In this document: positions 9,774-18,581 of the stretch, one piece after another
Layout: each line of letters opens with the position of its first letter
How positions within the stretch are numbered: the first letter of the stretch is position 1
From: an uncultured Lachnospiraceae bacterium
GTDB taxonomy: Bacteria; Bacillota; Clostridia; Lachnospirales; Lachnospiraceae
Assembly (NCBI GenBank): GCA_910577675.1
Contig: CAJTOR010000015.1
Coordinates: forward strand, 20,892 to 84,891
Length of the DNA: 64,000 bases
Direction: 5' to 3'
Notes under the pieces: model-generated
Databases searched by the model: none
Told to the model about the DNA's origin: nothing
What the model saw: the letters and a program-made list of their open reading frames with translations, nothing else
Translations under genes and position numbers: made by a program

Positions 9774-10581
9774 GCACCCCCTTCCCGTCCACTGTGGTTT
9801 CTGCCCCTAAAAGCTCGTCCACAAATTTTTCATACGCAACCGCCGCCGGGTTATTTGGCATATACTCACAGATTGTTTTATGGTACAGCACAGCCTCCGC
9901 CACCTTGATAGAGCGCGGGATATGTGTCTGGAAGATTGGGACAGTCCCGGCAAATCCCTGTTCAATCAGCCCCCGCACCTGCGCCGACACAATCGTATTC
10001 GGCGAATCCATCGTGATCAGGATGCCTTCAATCCGCAGCTTATGGTTGCTGTTTCTGCGAATAATTTGGTAATGTTTCAGCAGTTCCGCCAGCCCCTGCG
10101 TGGACAGTAGTTCCGCCTGTGTTGGAACAACAATGCTGTCCGCGCACATCATTACATTGATCATCGGCGTTCCCATCTGTGGCATACAGTCAATGATGAT
10201 GTATTGATATCTGTCCCGGATGATATCCACATACTGCGTCAGTATCCGCTCCCGGAAATCAACGTTGCACAGGTTGCGCTCCAACGTGAAAAGCTGTGAG
10301 TTGGATGGAACTACTTCCACACCGCTTTCATGCTTTAAGATATAGCTGTCCGGTTCCGGTAACGGTTCTTCCTCGATCACCATACGCAGCAATGTGTTGA
10401 TTGTTATTTCTAATTTGTTGGTGTTTTTCACACCATAGATAATACTGGAATGCCCTTGTCCGTCAAAATCAATTAGGCAGGTTTTCTTCCCCCGCTTTGC
10501 AAGCAGGTAGGCAAGGGTCGTGGCGGTGGCGGATTTCCCAACGCCGCCCTTCTCGTTCATGATGGCTATGATTTTTGCCAT
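9760..10581 (-). CDS. parA: ParA-family partition ATPase of the ICE
   Basis: The protein has 273 residues and begins MAKIIAIMNEKGGVGKSATA, the deviant Walker A box (KGGVGKS) typical of ParA/Soj/MinD ATPases. A Walker B-like IIIDCMPQMG and a late MAD-type IFQTHIPRS segment follow. AAGGAG stands before the ATG. ParA would bind DNA non-specifically with ATP and move ParB-bound DNA. It is the first gene of the minus-strand ICE operon, with over 400 non-coding bases before it, where its promoter and the element end must lie. Confidence 0.9.
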   Translation of the reverse strand: MAKIIAIMNEKGGVGKSATATTLAYLLAKRGKKTCLIDFDGQGHSSIIYGVKNTNKLEITINTLLRMVIEEEPLPEPDSYILKHESGVEVVPSNSQLFTLERNLCNVDFRERILTQYVDIIRDRYQYIIIDCMPQMGTPMINVMMCADSIVVPTQAELLSTQGLAELLKHYQIIRRNSNHKLRIEGILITMDSPNTIVSAQVRGLIEQGFAGTVPIFQTHIPRSIKVAEAVLYHKTICEYMPNNPAAVAYEKFVDELLGAETTVDGKGVRAVG

Positions 10582-11005
10582 TCGTTGTTCTCCTTTCGCA
10601 ACTTATGTCTGAGTCATCATTTTTACACTCTGTGGAAAGCAAACATTACTTTTCATAAGTAGCCAATCCTATCAAATCTATAATTCGATAGAATATCCAA
10701 CATTTTCCCTTGGGTAATCGGGTTTGGATAAATAGGGTAAAGAAAAATCAGATCCGACATAACAACATAGAACAATACTAGAATGAAACAGAGAATCAAA
10801 CAATCTGAGAATGCTTCCTTAGAATTTTTAATATTCCCCACAGACGAAAGCTGTCTATAATGCCTGATGTTATTTTAATGTCAAGTATTCTGATTTTTCC
10901 ATCCACGATGTGGAAATTTAAAAATTCCCACCTTTTTTTCACCGTTTTCACGGTATTTTTTCTTGGACGAAATCAGTGGAACCCATTGATTTTACTGGTT
11001 TCTCA
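10582..11005. other. Non-coding AT-rich stretch with inverted repeats, probable ICE end
   Basis: I see no credible gene in these 424 bases. The stretch is AT-rich compared with both sides. It has several short dyads: a near-palindrome at about 10,905-10,960 made of TTTCCA/TGGAAA and GGAAATTT/AAATTCCC arms, and an ACCGT/ACGGT hairpin close to 10,950. A cluster of dyads beside parA fits an element end with recombinase or Xis binding sites and the parA promoter, but no direct repeat can be matched because the other end is outside the window. Confidence 0.4.
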
Positions 11006-12721
11006 CTAACTTGACACTATAATACCACAATCCCCCACCTGACTATTCGGATACTCCCTAAAACCCGCAAGCCTACCCGCCCCCCTCCTCAAAAACGCCT
11101 TCACCTTCTCCCCATACAAATACGCATCATTTCCCTCCACAATCCCCCACTGCATCATAAGTGCAGCCGCCCCCGTAACAAACGGCGCAGCCATTGAAGT
11201 GCCCGTCTTTAAACTGTACCCGCCCCCCGGTGCCGCCGTCAGAATATCCACCCCCGGCGCAACCAGATCCGGCTTTTCCTGCCTTGTCCCAACCGCAAAA
11301 CCCCGGCCGGAAAAATATGCATAGCTTCCCGTTCCGGAATCATATGCCCCCACGGAGATCACACCTGCTGCCGTTGAGGGGATTGTGAGTGTCGTTTCCG
11401 GCGTGCCGCGCAAAAAACCGGTTTCCCTTGCCAGTGCCCCGCTGCCCGGAAGCCAAAGGCGGTACTCCCCCGACACAATGCGGATTGGTGTAAGTACAAG
11501 CCTCCAGGTACCCCCCGCAATTGTACCCGCAGTTGGAATAAACGCAAAATAAATCTCCTGATTAACGGAATATGGTTTTGGCTCCCCGTAATAAATTGCC
11601 ACCTGTGTCCGGTCAAGAAGTGCCTGGCGCACCTGTCCCGGCCGCACGCTCCCGCTGCCCTCCCGCAAAGTTTCCCGCTCCCCGTTTGGCGCGATTAGCT
11701 CAATCAAAAACTCATCTGTAAAATTTTTCCATAACTGTAGAGTAAGCGAGCGCTCCCCCGGGTCAACCGCAAACTCCGCGACCCCCGCCCCGCCGCTTAA
11801 ATTCCCCGACGCATGACCCCTCGCAGCCCCCTCGTTTCCCGTGCCTGCAATAATGCAGTTTCTCCCGAAATTCGATATTTCATTGATATATTGCTCCAGG
11901 AGCGATGTCCCGTCATGCGCACCGTAATTGTTGCCAAAACTTAAATTGATCGCGATTGGCACACGCCTGTCAGCCGCTTCCCGCACCAGAAAATCAAGCG
12001 CCGTCATCAGGTTGGTTGTGCGCGGAAAAGAATTGCCCACGGAATTTCCAAGCTTTACAACCATCAGGTCACTCTCATACGCTACCCCGCGGTACCTCCC
12101 GCCAGATGCTGCGCCGTTGCCTGCCGCAATGCCTGCCACCGCGGTTCCATGCCCGGAAATATCCGTTGCGGGCACAATGGAAAGCCGCTCGGGGATACTG
12201 CCTGCCTTCAGTGCCCGGTCAATCTCCTCCCTTGTGTAGATCTTAGCCGCCGTCTGATCCCAATATAATTCGATGCGTGTTGTCCCGTCCGAATTCCTAA
12301 AATCCGGATGTGCGTAGTCGATTCCGGAATCTACAATCCCCACCACTATGCCCCTCCCGGAAAGTGTGACAGACCCGAAATTTCCCGCGGTCCTGACAGG
12401 CAGGCAGGATGCTGCCACCGCGTCCTCCAACTCAAAAAACAGCCGGTTCGGTTTTTCTGCAAACTCGATCTCCGGCTGTGAAAGAAGCTCTTCTATTTTG
12501 TCCTGCGCAATCGTTACGACCGCATAATAATTGATTAGCAAGACAGCTTCAAAGCCAAGCCGTCCTGCCAGACCATTTAAGTCACCATTGTATTTAACAA
12601 TCAGTTCCCAGCGTTTTGTCGCCGCATCATATCCTGTATTCAGGGAATTTGAAGCCTGTCTTTGAGCTTCCGGGAGGGAAACCGCCAGATTTAGGGAATT
12701 ATCCGCCTTGCCGCTCTCCAT
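11006..12721 (-). CDS. Subtilisin-like serine protease (S8 family)
   Basis: The start is the ATG at 12721, with GGAGG six bases before it; an earlier in-frame start would overlap the receiver gene and has no ribosome site. The product has 571 residues. The catalytic triad is visible: Asp131 in GIVDSGID, His191 in SGHGTAVAG and Ser509 in GTSMAAPFVTGAAAL. The ~200-residue insert between His and Ser and the absence of a signal peptide resemble the Csp-like S8 proteases of Clostridia, some of which act in spore germination. That role is only inferred. The last residues after EYPN do not follow the tail I expect of these proteins, and the neighbouring ICE begins here, so the 3' end may have been altered by the insertion. 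Confidence 0.85.
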   Translation of the reverse strand: MESGKADNSLNLAVSLPEAQRQASNSLNTGYDAATKRWELIVKYNGDLNGLAGRLGFEAVLLINYYAVVTIAQDKIEELLSQPEIEFAEKPNRLFFELEDAVAASCLPVRTAGNFGSVTLSGRGIVVGIVDSGIDYAHPDFRNSDGTTRIELYWDQTAAKIYTREEIDRALKAGSIPERLSIVPATDISGHGTAVAGIAAGNGAASGGRYRGVAYESDLMVVKLGNSVGNSFPRTTNLMTALDFLVREAADRRVPIAINLSFGNNYGAHDGTSLLEQYINEISNFGRNCIIAGTGNEGAARGHASGNLSGGAGVAEFAVDPGERSLTLQLWKNFTDEFLIELIAPNGERETLREGSGSVRPGQVRQALLDRTQVAIYYGEPKPYSVNQEIYFAFIPTAGTIAGGTWRLVLTPIRIVSGEYRLWLPGSGALARETGFLRGTPETTLTIPSTAAGVISVGAYDSGTGSYAYFSGRGFAVGTRQEKPDLVAPGVDILTAAPGGGYSLKTGTSMAAPFVTGAAALMMQWGIVEGNDAYLYGEKVKAFLRRGAGRLAGFREYPNSQVGDCGIIVSS

Positions 12722-12818
12722 GCTGCCTCCAGCCTGTATTTTAAGGCATTTACTGTGAATTCCCTTTATTCTATGCGGCGGAGGAAGCAAAATATTCCAT
12801 ACCCCAAAAAGCAAAAAA

Positions 12819-13172
12819 TTATTCCACCGCCTCAAGCAGTTCCTGCGGTTTAAACGGCTTCTTAATATACCCGTCCGCCCTTAACTCCTTTATGGCACCG
12901 CTCACTTCCGATTCCTCATTTCCCGTCAAAAAGAGTACCCGCATCTCTTTGCCAAGCCCCTCCCCGCGAATTTGCCTGAGCGTTTCAATCCCGTTTTTGC
13001 CCGGCATCTCCACATCCAAAAGCAGCACATCAAATGTATCCTTGCGCAGCATCTCTATTCCCGCATCCCCGCAATCCACGGCTTCCACCTCATGCTGCCC
13101 CTTTTTTAACATCATCCCCGCAAGTTTGCGGTTCATCGCGTCATCGTCCACGATCAGTATTTTTTTGCCCAT
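12819..13172 (-). CDS. Stand-alone CheY-like receiver protein
   Basis: The protein has 117 residues and consists only of a receiver domain: acidic cluster D9-D11, phosphoacceptor Asp53 in LLLDVEMPG, Thr in LFLTG and the conserved Lys in GYIKKPF. There is no output domain. AAGGAG lies before the ATG. It probably relays phosphate to or from an unlinked kinase by protein-protein contact. The S8 protease follows downstream after about 100 bases in the same direction, so they might be cotranscribed, but no functional link is evident. Confidence 0.85.
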   Translation of the reverse strand: MGKKILIVDDDAMNRKLAGMMLKKGQHEVEAVDCGDAGIEMLRKDTFDVLLLDVEMPGKNGIETLRQIRGEGLGKEMRVLFLTGNEESEVSGAIKELRADGYIKKPFKPQELLEAVE

Positions 13173-13292
13173 CGGTAGCTCCTTTCCCCAATCTGCCCAA
13201 TTTGTTTTTGGAAAAATCCTTTAATCTCTTTCCATTATTTTAACTTATCGTAATGGCGCTGTCAATGTGTCGGAGAAAAGAATCATTTCTTA

Positions 13293-14123
13293 TTACCGCT
13301 GCGGCACCGGCATCAGATAGCGCTGCCCCGACGCAGCCACCGCCTCCTCAAACCCCATATCATAAACCGCCCCGAACATTTCCGCATTTCCTACATCCAC
13401 CGTGCTTCCGGAGGCAAAAAGCTTTCCTTCTTTCATTAACAATAACTCATCACAATAATGAAGAGCTAGATTGACATCGTGCAGCACTGCCACCACCGTT
13501 GCTGCTTTCTTTGCGGCAAGCACACCCATCACCCCCATCAGCTCCATCTGGTGGCGGGAATCAAGATGGGATACCGGCTCGTCTAAGAAAATCCATTCCG
13601 CCCCCTGTGCAATCGCCCGAGCCGTAACAACACGCTGCAATTCCCCGCCGCTTAAACAGAGGATGCTGCGGTCTGCAAAACCAAGACAGTTGGTCAGCCG
13701 CATTGCTTCCTGTACAACTTCCCGGTCTTCCTTTCCCGGTGACCCAAATCTTCCGATATACGGTGTCCGCCCCATCATGACCAGTTCCTCCGCCGTAAAA
13801 TCCGCCTCCGGCACGGTGTTTTGCGGTACGTAGGAGAGAAGCCCTGCCAGCTCCCTCTGGCGGTACTCTTCCAAAAAATGCCCGCCAAAGCAAATGGTCT
13901 TTTTTGATGGCAAAAGCCGCAGCAGATGTCTTAAAAGGGAAGTTTTCCCCGAACCGTTCGCGCCGAGGATTCCATAAAAATGCCCTTTTTCAAGCGAGAA
14001 ACCCACATCGCTGAGCACGGGTTTTTCTGCGGACTGCGGCTCAAAGCAAAGCCCATCCACAAAAAAAGAATCATCCCCCAAATAATCCCCTCCTTTTCCT
14101 TCGTGTACCACTCCCCCAATCAT
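13293..14123 (-). CDS. btuD: ABC transporter ATPase, probable B12 uptake (BtuD/FecE type)
   Basis: The protein has 276 residues with Walker A GANGSGKT, Q-loop YVPQN, signature LSGGELQR, Walker B IFLDEPVSHLD and the H-loop VLHDVN. It is the cytoplasmic motor of the FecCD/BtuC-type importer encoded just upstream. Its ATG overlaps the permease stop by four bases (ATGA). The family imports iron-siderophores, heme or cobalamin. The AdoCbl riboswitch at the head of the operon points to cobalamin or cobamide. The gene symbol is given by that context, not by sequence alone. Confidence 0.85.
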   Translation of the reverse strand: MIGGVVHEGKGGDYLGDDSFFVDGLCFEPQSAEKPVLSDVGFSLEKGHFYGILGANGSGKTSLLRHLLRLLPSKKTICFGGHFLEEYRQRELAGLLSYVPQNTVPEADFTAEELVMMGRTPYIGRFGSPGKEDREVVQEAMRLTNCLGFADRSILCLSGGELQRVVTARAIAQGAEWIFLDEPVSHLDSRHQMELMGVMGVLAAKKAATVVAVLHDVNLALHYCDELLLMKEGKLFASGSTVDVGNAEMFGAVYDMGFEEAVAASGQRYLMPVPQR

Positions 14124-15214
14124 CCCCTTCTGCCCCGCTTGCTCCTCGCTAACAAAATAATAAAATATGGCGCACCAACCATCGCAGTAACCACACCGAC
14201 AGGGGTTTCGGTTGGCGCAGTCACCGTCCTTGCAAGCATATCACAGAAAATCATAAAAAGTGCACCACAAAGTGCAGCACATGGCAAAAGCCTCTTATGC
14301 TCCGGTCCGAAGACCAGGCGCATGCAGTGCGGGACAATCAGACCCACAAAACCGATCACACCACTTACGGAAACACATGCTGCCACAAGGAAAGTTCCCG
14401 CCACAATAACAGCCGCCCGCGTAAAAACAAGCGAAGCGCCGAGCGTTACCGCGGCATCCTCCCCCGTGGCAAGCAGGTTTAATTCTCTGCTGAATGCAAA
14501 AAGCACCGCCCCGCAAAGAAGCAAAAAAATCCCCAGGAACCGAACCTTTTCCCAACTTGCGGCATCAAAACTTCCGAGTGTCCACATATAGATTCTTTTT
14601 AACTCATCCTGGTTCCTTGTCATCAAAAACGAAATCATTGCGGACAAAAACGAGCTAACTGCCGTCCCGGTCAGCAACAGGTGTAATGTCTGCACCGTCC
14701 CGCCCATACCCGCGATATGATACACGAAAAAAACTGTGGCAAGCCCCCCAAAAAACGCCGCAATCCCGGTTATGCTAAGTCCCCCAAACCATGCGCCCGA
14801 GCCAAACAGCATGGCTGTTGTCGCGCCGAGCGCCGCACCGGAGGAAACCCCCAGAATATGAGGGTCGGCAAGCGGGTTGCGAAACAGCCCCTGGAATGCC
14901 GCGCCAGTCAGGGAAAGCCCCGCCCCGCAAAGCCCGGCAAGACAGACGCGCGGCAGACGCACCTTATAAAGAATCCGCCCGTATACCTCGCCGATTCCTT
15001 CCGTATCCATAAGTCCACCCATACCCGGCACCTTCGCTAAAAGCAGGCGCAGTGCATCCGCCGCATTAAGGCTTGCCGAACCGACACAGACCGATATAAG
15101 CAGCACTGCAAAAAAAAGCACTGCTAACACTGTGAAACCAACCCCAAACGGGATGCGCTGAACTAAACTTCCGCTTTGCTTCCCCATCCCTTTTGCCCTC
15201 TTTATTACAGCCAT
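14120..15214 (-). CDS. btuC: FecCD/BtuC-type permease, probable B12 uptake
   Basis: The protein has 364 residues and is very hydrophobic, consistent with about ten membrane helices. It holds the family segments GLFRNPLADPHILGVSSGAA and GFVGLIVPHCMR, the latter being part of the coupling surface to the ATPase. It forms the membrane channel of the importer. It starts 23 bases after the binding-protein gene and overlaps the ATPase gene by four bases, so all three are one operon under the riboswitch at 16,258-16,423. Confidence 0.85.
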   Translation of the reverse strand: MAVIKRAKGMGKQSGSLVQRIPFGVGFTVLAVLFFAVLLISVCVGSASLNAADALRLLLAKVPGMGGLMDTEGIGEVYGRILYKVRLPRVCLAGLCGAGLSLTGAAFQGLFRNPLADPHILGVSSGAALGATTAMLFGSGAWFGGLSITGIAAFFGGLATVFFVYHIAGMGGTVQTLHLLLTGTAVSSFLSAMISFLMTRNQDELKRIYMWTLGSFDAASWEKVRFLGIFLLLCGAVLFAFSRELNLLATGEDAAVTLGASLVFTRAAVIVAGTFLVAACVSVSGVIGFVGLIVPHCMRLVFGPEHKRLLPCAALCGALFMIFCDMLARTVTAPTETPVGVVTAMVGAPYFIILLARSKRGRRG

Positions 15215-15237
15215 ATAAGCCCACTCCGGTTTTACAC

Positions 15238-16206
15238 TTACTGAACGGGCTGTGTATGGAACAATTCAGCCAACTGTACAAATATTTCTGCATTAAGGTG
15301 GCTCTGGCGCTCAAGCAGATGATATACATCAAACTCAAACACCCTGTTATTTTTCACCGCCGAAAGCTCCTGATAGCCCGGTGCCGCACAGAAATCTGCC
15401 GCCATGCCCTCGCCCACAATAATAATCTGCGGGTCAGCCTCGATAAGTACCTCATGGGCAATCACCCATCCCTCCACGTCCTTCGCGATATTATTCCCGC
15501 CCGCGGCTTCAAGAAGCTGTCCGATATAGGTATCCCCGCCCGCGGTATAATCGCCGGACTCACCGTAGCCAGATACATAATAAACAGTTGGGGCTACAAA
15601 ATCTTTATATTCTGCGCCGGAATATTTGGCAACAGCATCTTCAATCTGCTTCTGTGTCCGTTCTGCCAACGCATCACCTTCCTTATTCTGCCCGGTCAGT
15701 GCGCCGATCGCGCGGATCATATCATAAATGCCATCCACACTTTTGCTGTCATATAACACCGCTACTTTAATTCCCATATCCTCAAGTTGTTTTTGCGTTT
15801 CTTCAGAAAAAAGCAGTGAGCCGATTACCAGATCCGGCTCCAGGGAAAGTATCATCTCCACATTCGGGGAAAAAAGCGTGCCGACCGAGGGAATATTTTC
15901 CACACCTTTTGGAGTGTCACAGTAATCCGTGCGGCCTACCACACGCTCCCCCACACCGAGTTCAAACAGGATATCGGTAATATTCGGTCCCATAGAAACA
16001 ATGCGTTTTGGAGTGCCGGAAAGTTCTAATACCGTTTTATCCGGCAGCGTCACCGAATAAGATCCGTCCGGCGCGGTGGTTGCCGTTGGTGTCTTACTTG
16101 TTTCATTTTCACCTTCCCCATCCGCGCTCCTGCCACATGCCGCCATAGTGATAAGCACCACCGCACATAACAGCATTGTAAAAAGCCTCTTTGTTGCGTT
16201 CTTCAT
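15238..16206 (-). CDS. btuF: Substrate-binding lipoprotein, probable B12 uptake (BtuF type)
   Basis: The start chosen is the ATG at 16206, directly behind GGAGGAATT; an upstream in-frame start lacks a ribosome site and a signal peptide. The product has 322 residues. It has a type II signal peptide ending TMAAC (lipid on Cys24), then the periplasmic-binding-protein fold with PKRIVSMGPNITDILFELG and DLVIGSLLFSEE. It would be anchored outside the membrane and deliver corrinoid to the permease. First gene of the operon behind an AdoCbl riboswitch, so it should be expressed when cobalamin is low. Confidence 0.85.
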   Translation of the reverse strand: MKNATKRLFTMLLCAVVLITMAACGRSADGEGENETSKTPTATTAPDGSYSVTLPDKTVLELSGTPKRIVSMGPNITDILFELGVGERVVGRTDYCDTPKGVENIPSVGTLFSPNVEMILSLEPDLVIGSLLFSEETQKQLEDMGIKVAVLYDSKSVDGIYDMIRAIGALTGQNKEGDALAERTQKQIEDAVAKYSGAEYKDFVAPTVYYVSGYGESGDYTAGGDTYIGQLLEAAGGNNIAKDVEGWVIAHEVLIEADPQIIIVGEGMAADFCAAPGYQELSAVKNNRVFEFDVYHLLERQSHLNAEIFVQLAELFHTQPVQ

Positions 16207-16257
16207 AATTCCTCCATGCCCCTCCCCTCTCCCGGGAGTGCACCAAATTATACTCAT

Positions 16258-16423
16258 ATGGCAGGTTTCCTGACTTGCGGATCAACTTACTTTCCACATC
16301 TTCTCAAAGGCTGCTGCCCTCAATGATATCCCGCAGATTTCATCCCCGCTCACAGTAGTGGGAGCTGCCGCAGATTTGCACCGCGTTCCCTATTACCCCG
16401 TATTACCGGGCACCATATGGCAA
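16258..16423 (-). promoter_or_regulatory. Cobalamin (AdoCbl) riboswitch
   Basis: Read on the minus strand the leader has GGTGCAAATCTGCGGCAG, then CTCCCACTACTGTGA and near the end AAGTCAGGAAACCTGCC, the conserved core of the cobalamin riboswitch family. It sits about 50 bases before the start codon of the binding-protein gene, so control of translation start or early termination is possible. It marks the downstream transporter as a B12 importer. Confidence 0.9.
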
Positions 16424-16429
16424 TTTCCC

Positions 16430-16458
16430 ATTATAAAAGAAAAAGTCACTTTTTGCAA
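16430..16458 (-). promoter_or_regulatory. Sigma-A type promoter for the B12 riboswitch operon
   Basis: TTGCAA (16453-16458), a 17-base spacer and TATAAT (16430-16435) lie on the minus strand, just before the riboswitch. The promoter overlaps the last codons of the histidine kinase gene, so the transporter has its own promoter. Confidence 0.7.
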
Positions 16459-17870
16459 ATATTTTTTTCTTCCGCAGGTAAAGAATCCCCGCTTTCCTGC
16501 CCCCGCTCCTTTCGCCCCGCAAAATAAACTGTAATCTGCGTCCCCTCGCCAGGTTTGCTAAAAAGCTTAACCTGCGCGCCATGGCATATTGCAATGTGAC
16601 GCACGATCGCAAGCCCAAGCCCCGTGCCCCCGGTTTCTTTTGAACGGCTTTTATCCACCCTGTAAAAACGCTCAAAAATCCTTTCCTGGTGTTTTTTTTC
16701 TATCCCGATCCCCGTATCCTCAACTATCAGGCAGACCTCTCCATTTTCTTCGCATACCTTTACGACAACCTTACCGCCTCGCCGGTTGTAACGTATCGCA
16801 TTGTCCACAAGATTAAACAAAAGTTCTTCCATCATGCCCCTGTTTGCCAAAATCACATGTTCCTCCCCCAAAAAGCACAGTTTTACCCCATGCTTATTGG
16901 CATTCAGCCAAAGCATATCCACACAGGTCTTTGCGAGTCCTGAAAGTTCCACCGCCTCACATTCCAGATCCTCCTGCACATCCAGTTCCGAAAGACGGAG
17001 GATATCGTTAATCAAAGCCAAAAGTCTTTTTGAGCTGCGCCCGATCTCCCCCGCAAAACGCTTGGCATCCTCCCCCTCTGCCATCCCGTTCTCAATCAGC
17101 TCCGCATAACCTTGTATGGAGGCAAGTGGGGTTTTGAGTTCGTGCGAAACATTTGCAGTAAATTCCTGGCGCATCTTTGCACTCTGTAAAATATCCTCGT
17201 GCTGTTTGTGGATTGTCTGCAGGAACGGTTCAAGCTCACGGTAAACCTTTTGCCCACCTGAGAATCCCGACTCCCCGGCAAGGCGCTCAATCGGCGCAAC
17301 AAGGCGGCGCGTAAGGATATGGGCGAGCAGCATGCACAGCGCAAACAGTAAAAGTGACAAAAAGAGTATCATCGGCAATACCCCCGTAAAAACACCGAAT
17401 ATACTGTCCGCCTCCTTCGCTGCGCGCAGCACGGTATCCTGGTTAATGCGCAGCGCATAGTAAAATGTGTTCTTGTGGAAAGTTGGGGAATTGCGCACCA
17501 TCCATCCTTCCCCCGCCGCAAAGGCATCCACAACCTCCGCACGGTCGCCGTGGTTGCCCAGGATTTCCCCCTGTGCCTCCGAATCAAAGACCACCTCCCC
17601 GCCCTCTTTAATCAGTGTGATACGAATCCCCTGCCCGCCGACCGCGCGGTCAAGAAGATAAAAATCTCCCGGTTCTAATTCAGGGTGCTCCCCCGCCTTA
17701 TTCCCATCGCCCCCTGTCAAAATACCTGCTAAAAAACCCGTGCAGGTCTTTAAATCCTCAAATACCTGCCGCTCAAAAACTTCATAATATACCGCAGTCA
17801 CCAAAAGCAGGGTGGCAAATATTGCCACCCCGGAAACTGCCATCAACTGGATATATATTCTGCGCCTCAT
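16446..17870 (-). CDS. PhoR-like membrane sensor histidine kinase
   Basis: The protein has 474 residues. An N-terminal membrane helix, an extracellular segment of about 140 residues and a second helix (ILFLSLLLFALCMLLAHIL) come first. The phosphorylated His lies in ANVSHELKTPLASIQGYAEL. The ATPase core has N-box NLVDNAIRYN, G1 VEDTGIGI and G2 GTGLGLAIVRH. It starts 10 bases after the response-regulator gene, and that gene follows a phosphate symporter, so sensing of phosphate stress is the likely role. The symbol phoR is withheld because other cell-envelope kinases share this layout. Confidence 0.85.
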   Translation of the reverse strand: MRRRIYIQLMAVSGVAIFATLLLVTAVYYEVFERQVFEDLKTCTGFLAGILTGGDGNKAGEHPELEPGDFYLLDRAVGGQGIRITLIKEGGEVVFDSEAQGEILGNHGDRAEVVDAFAAGEGWMVRNSPTFHKNTFYYALRINQDTVLRAAKEADSIFGVFTGVLPMILFLSLLLFALCMLLAHILTRRLVAPIERLAGESGFSGGQKVYRELEPFLQTIHKQHEDILQSAKMRQEFTANVSHELKTPLASIQGYAELIENGMAEGEDAKRFAGEIGRSSKRLLALINDILRLSELDVQEDLECEAVELSGLAKTCVDMLWLNANKHGVKLCFLGEEHVILANRGMMEELLFNLVDNAIRYNRRGGKVVVKVCEENGEVCLIVEDTGIGIEKKHQERIFERFYRVDKSRSKETGGTGLGLAIVRHIAICHGAQVKLFSKPGEGTQITVYFAGRKERGQESGDSLPAEEKNICKK

Positions 17871-17880
17871 ATCAGATCCC

Positions 17881-18552
17881 CTACTCCATCATATAGCCCA
17901 CATTGCGCACGGTCTTGATATGTACCCCCGACTCGCCAAGCTTGCGCCTGAGTGTACCAATATGCATATCAAGCGTGCGCGACTCCCCCTCAAAATCAAT
18001 CCCCCATATCCTCTCCATCAACAAATCACGTTTCAGTACAATGCCCGCATTGACAAGCAGCAGATGCAGCAACTCAAATTCCTTGTAGGTCAGCCCGCAG
18101 GGTTTTCCCGCTACATAAGCCGCACGGCGCGCCATATCAAGGGTAATCTCGCCGACGGAAAGTTCCTCCGCCGCACTATCCTGTGTGCTGCGGCGCAATA
18201 AGGCTTTCACGCGGGAAATCAGCTCCAGCACACCGAAGGGCTTTGTCATATAATCATCCGCCCCGCCGTCAAGTCCCTTTACCTTATCAACTTCCGTTGT
18301 TTTTGCTGTTACAAGGATTACCGGGAGTTTTCTTGTCCCCGCACCGCTGCGCAATTTTCCAAGTACTATAAGCCCATCCTCATCCGGCAGCATAATATCA
18401 AGAAGTACCAGATCCGGCGGCCTTTTAAGAAGCCCATTATAAAAATCCTTTGCGCACGCGAATGCCTCAACTGCAAAACCGCTGTTTTTCAGGGCAAAAC
18501 TCTCAATCTCCCTGATATTTGCGTCATCCTCCACAATATATACAAGCGGCAT
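17881..18552 (-). CDS. PhoB/OmpR-family response regulator
   Basis: The product has 223 residues from the ATG at 18552, preceded by GGAGGCGGGG. A GTG 33 bases upstream, overlapping the symporter stop, is possible but would add a charged tail absent from the family. The receiver has the acidic pair in VEDDAN, phosphoacceptor Asp in VLLDIMLPDEDG and Lys in MTKPFG. The C-terminal winged helix has GLTYKEFELLHLLLVNAG and the recognition part TLDMHIGTLRRKLG. It lies between the Na/Pi symporter and the kinase, so phosphate control is the favoured role. Confidence 0.88.
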   Translation of the reverse strand: MPLVYIVEDDANIREIESFALKNSGFAVEAFACAKDFYNGLLKRPPDLVLLDIMLPDEDGLIVLGKLRSGAGTRKLPVILVTAKTTEVDKVKGLDGGADDYMTKPFGVLELISRVKALLRRSTQDSAAEELSVGEITLDMARRAAYVAGKPCGLTYKEFELLHLLLVNAGIVLKRDLLMERIWGIDFEGESRTLDMHIGTLRRKLGESGVHIKTVRNVGYMME

Positions 18553-18581
18553 ACCTTCCCCGCCTCCTTTTTCCTTCCTGC

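Larger units (their letters stand above)
1..11010. mobile_element. End of an integrative conjugative element (partial)
   Basis: The minus-strand block holds parA, parB, a giant methylase-helicase, a 47-residue protein and a further unknown protein, and runs off the left edge. ParA/ParB plus a SNF2/methylase fusion is a gene set known from ICEs and large plasmids of Clostridia. Ordinary chromosomal genes begin at 11,006. The boundary is inferred to lie between parA (10,581) and the 3' end of the protease gene (about 11,006-11,060). The other end, integrase and relaxase are outside the window, so no attachment site can be proven. Confidence 0.7.

Noticed and set aside
10653..10841. 62-codon minus-strand frame with hydrophobic N-terminus before parA
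   Set aside because: GTG start without a ribosome site, AT-driven composition and position in the probable element end; not counted as a gene
11011..11023. TTGACA next to TATAAT on the plus strand at the ICE border
   Set aside because: The spacing is one base, not 16-18, so it is not a promoter
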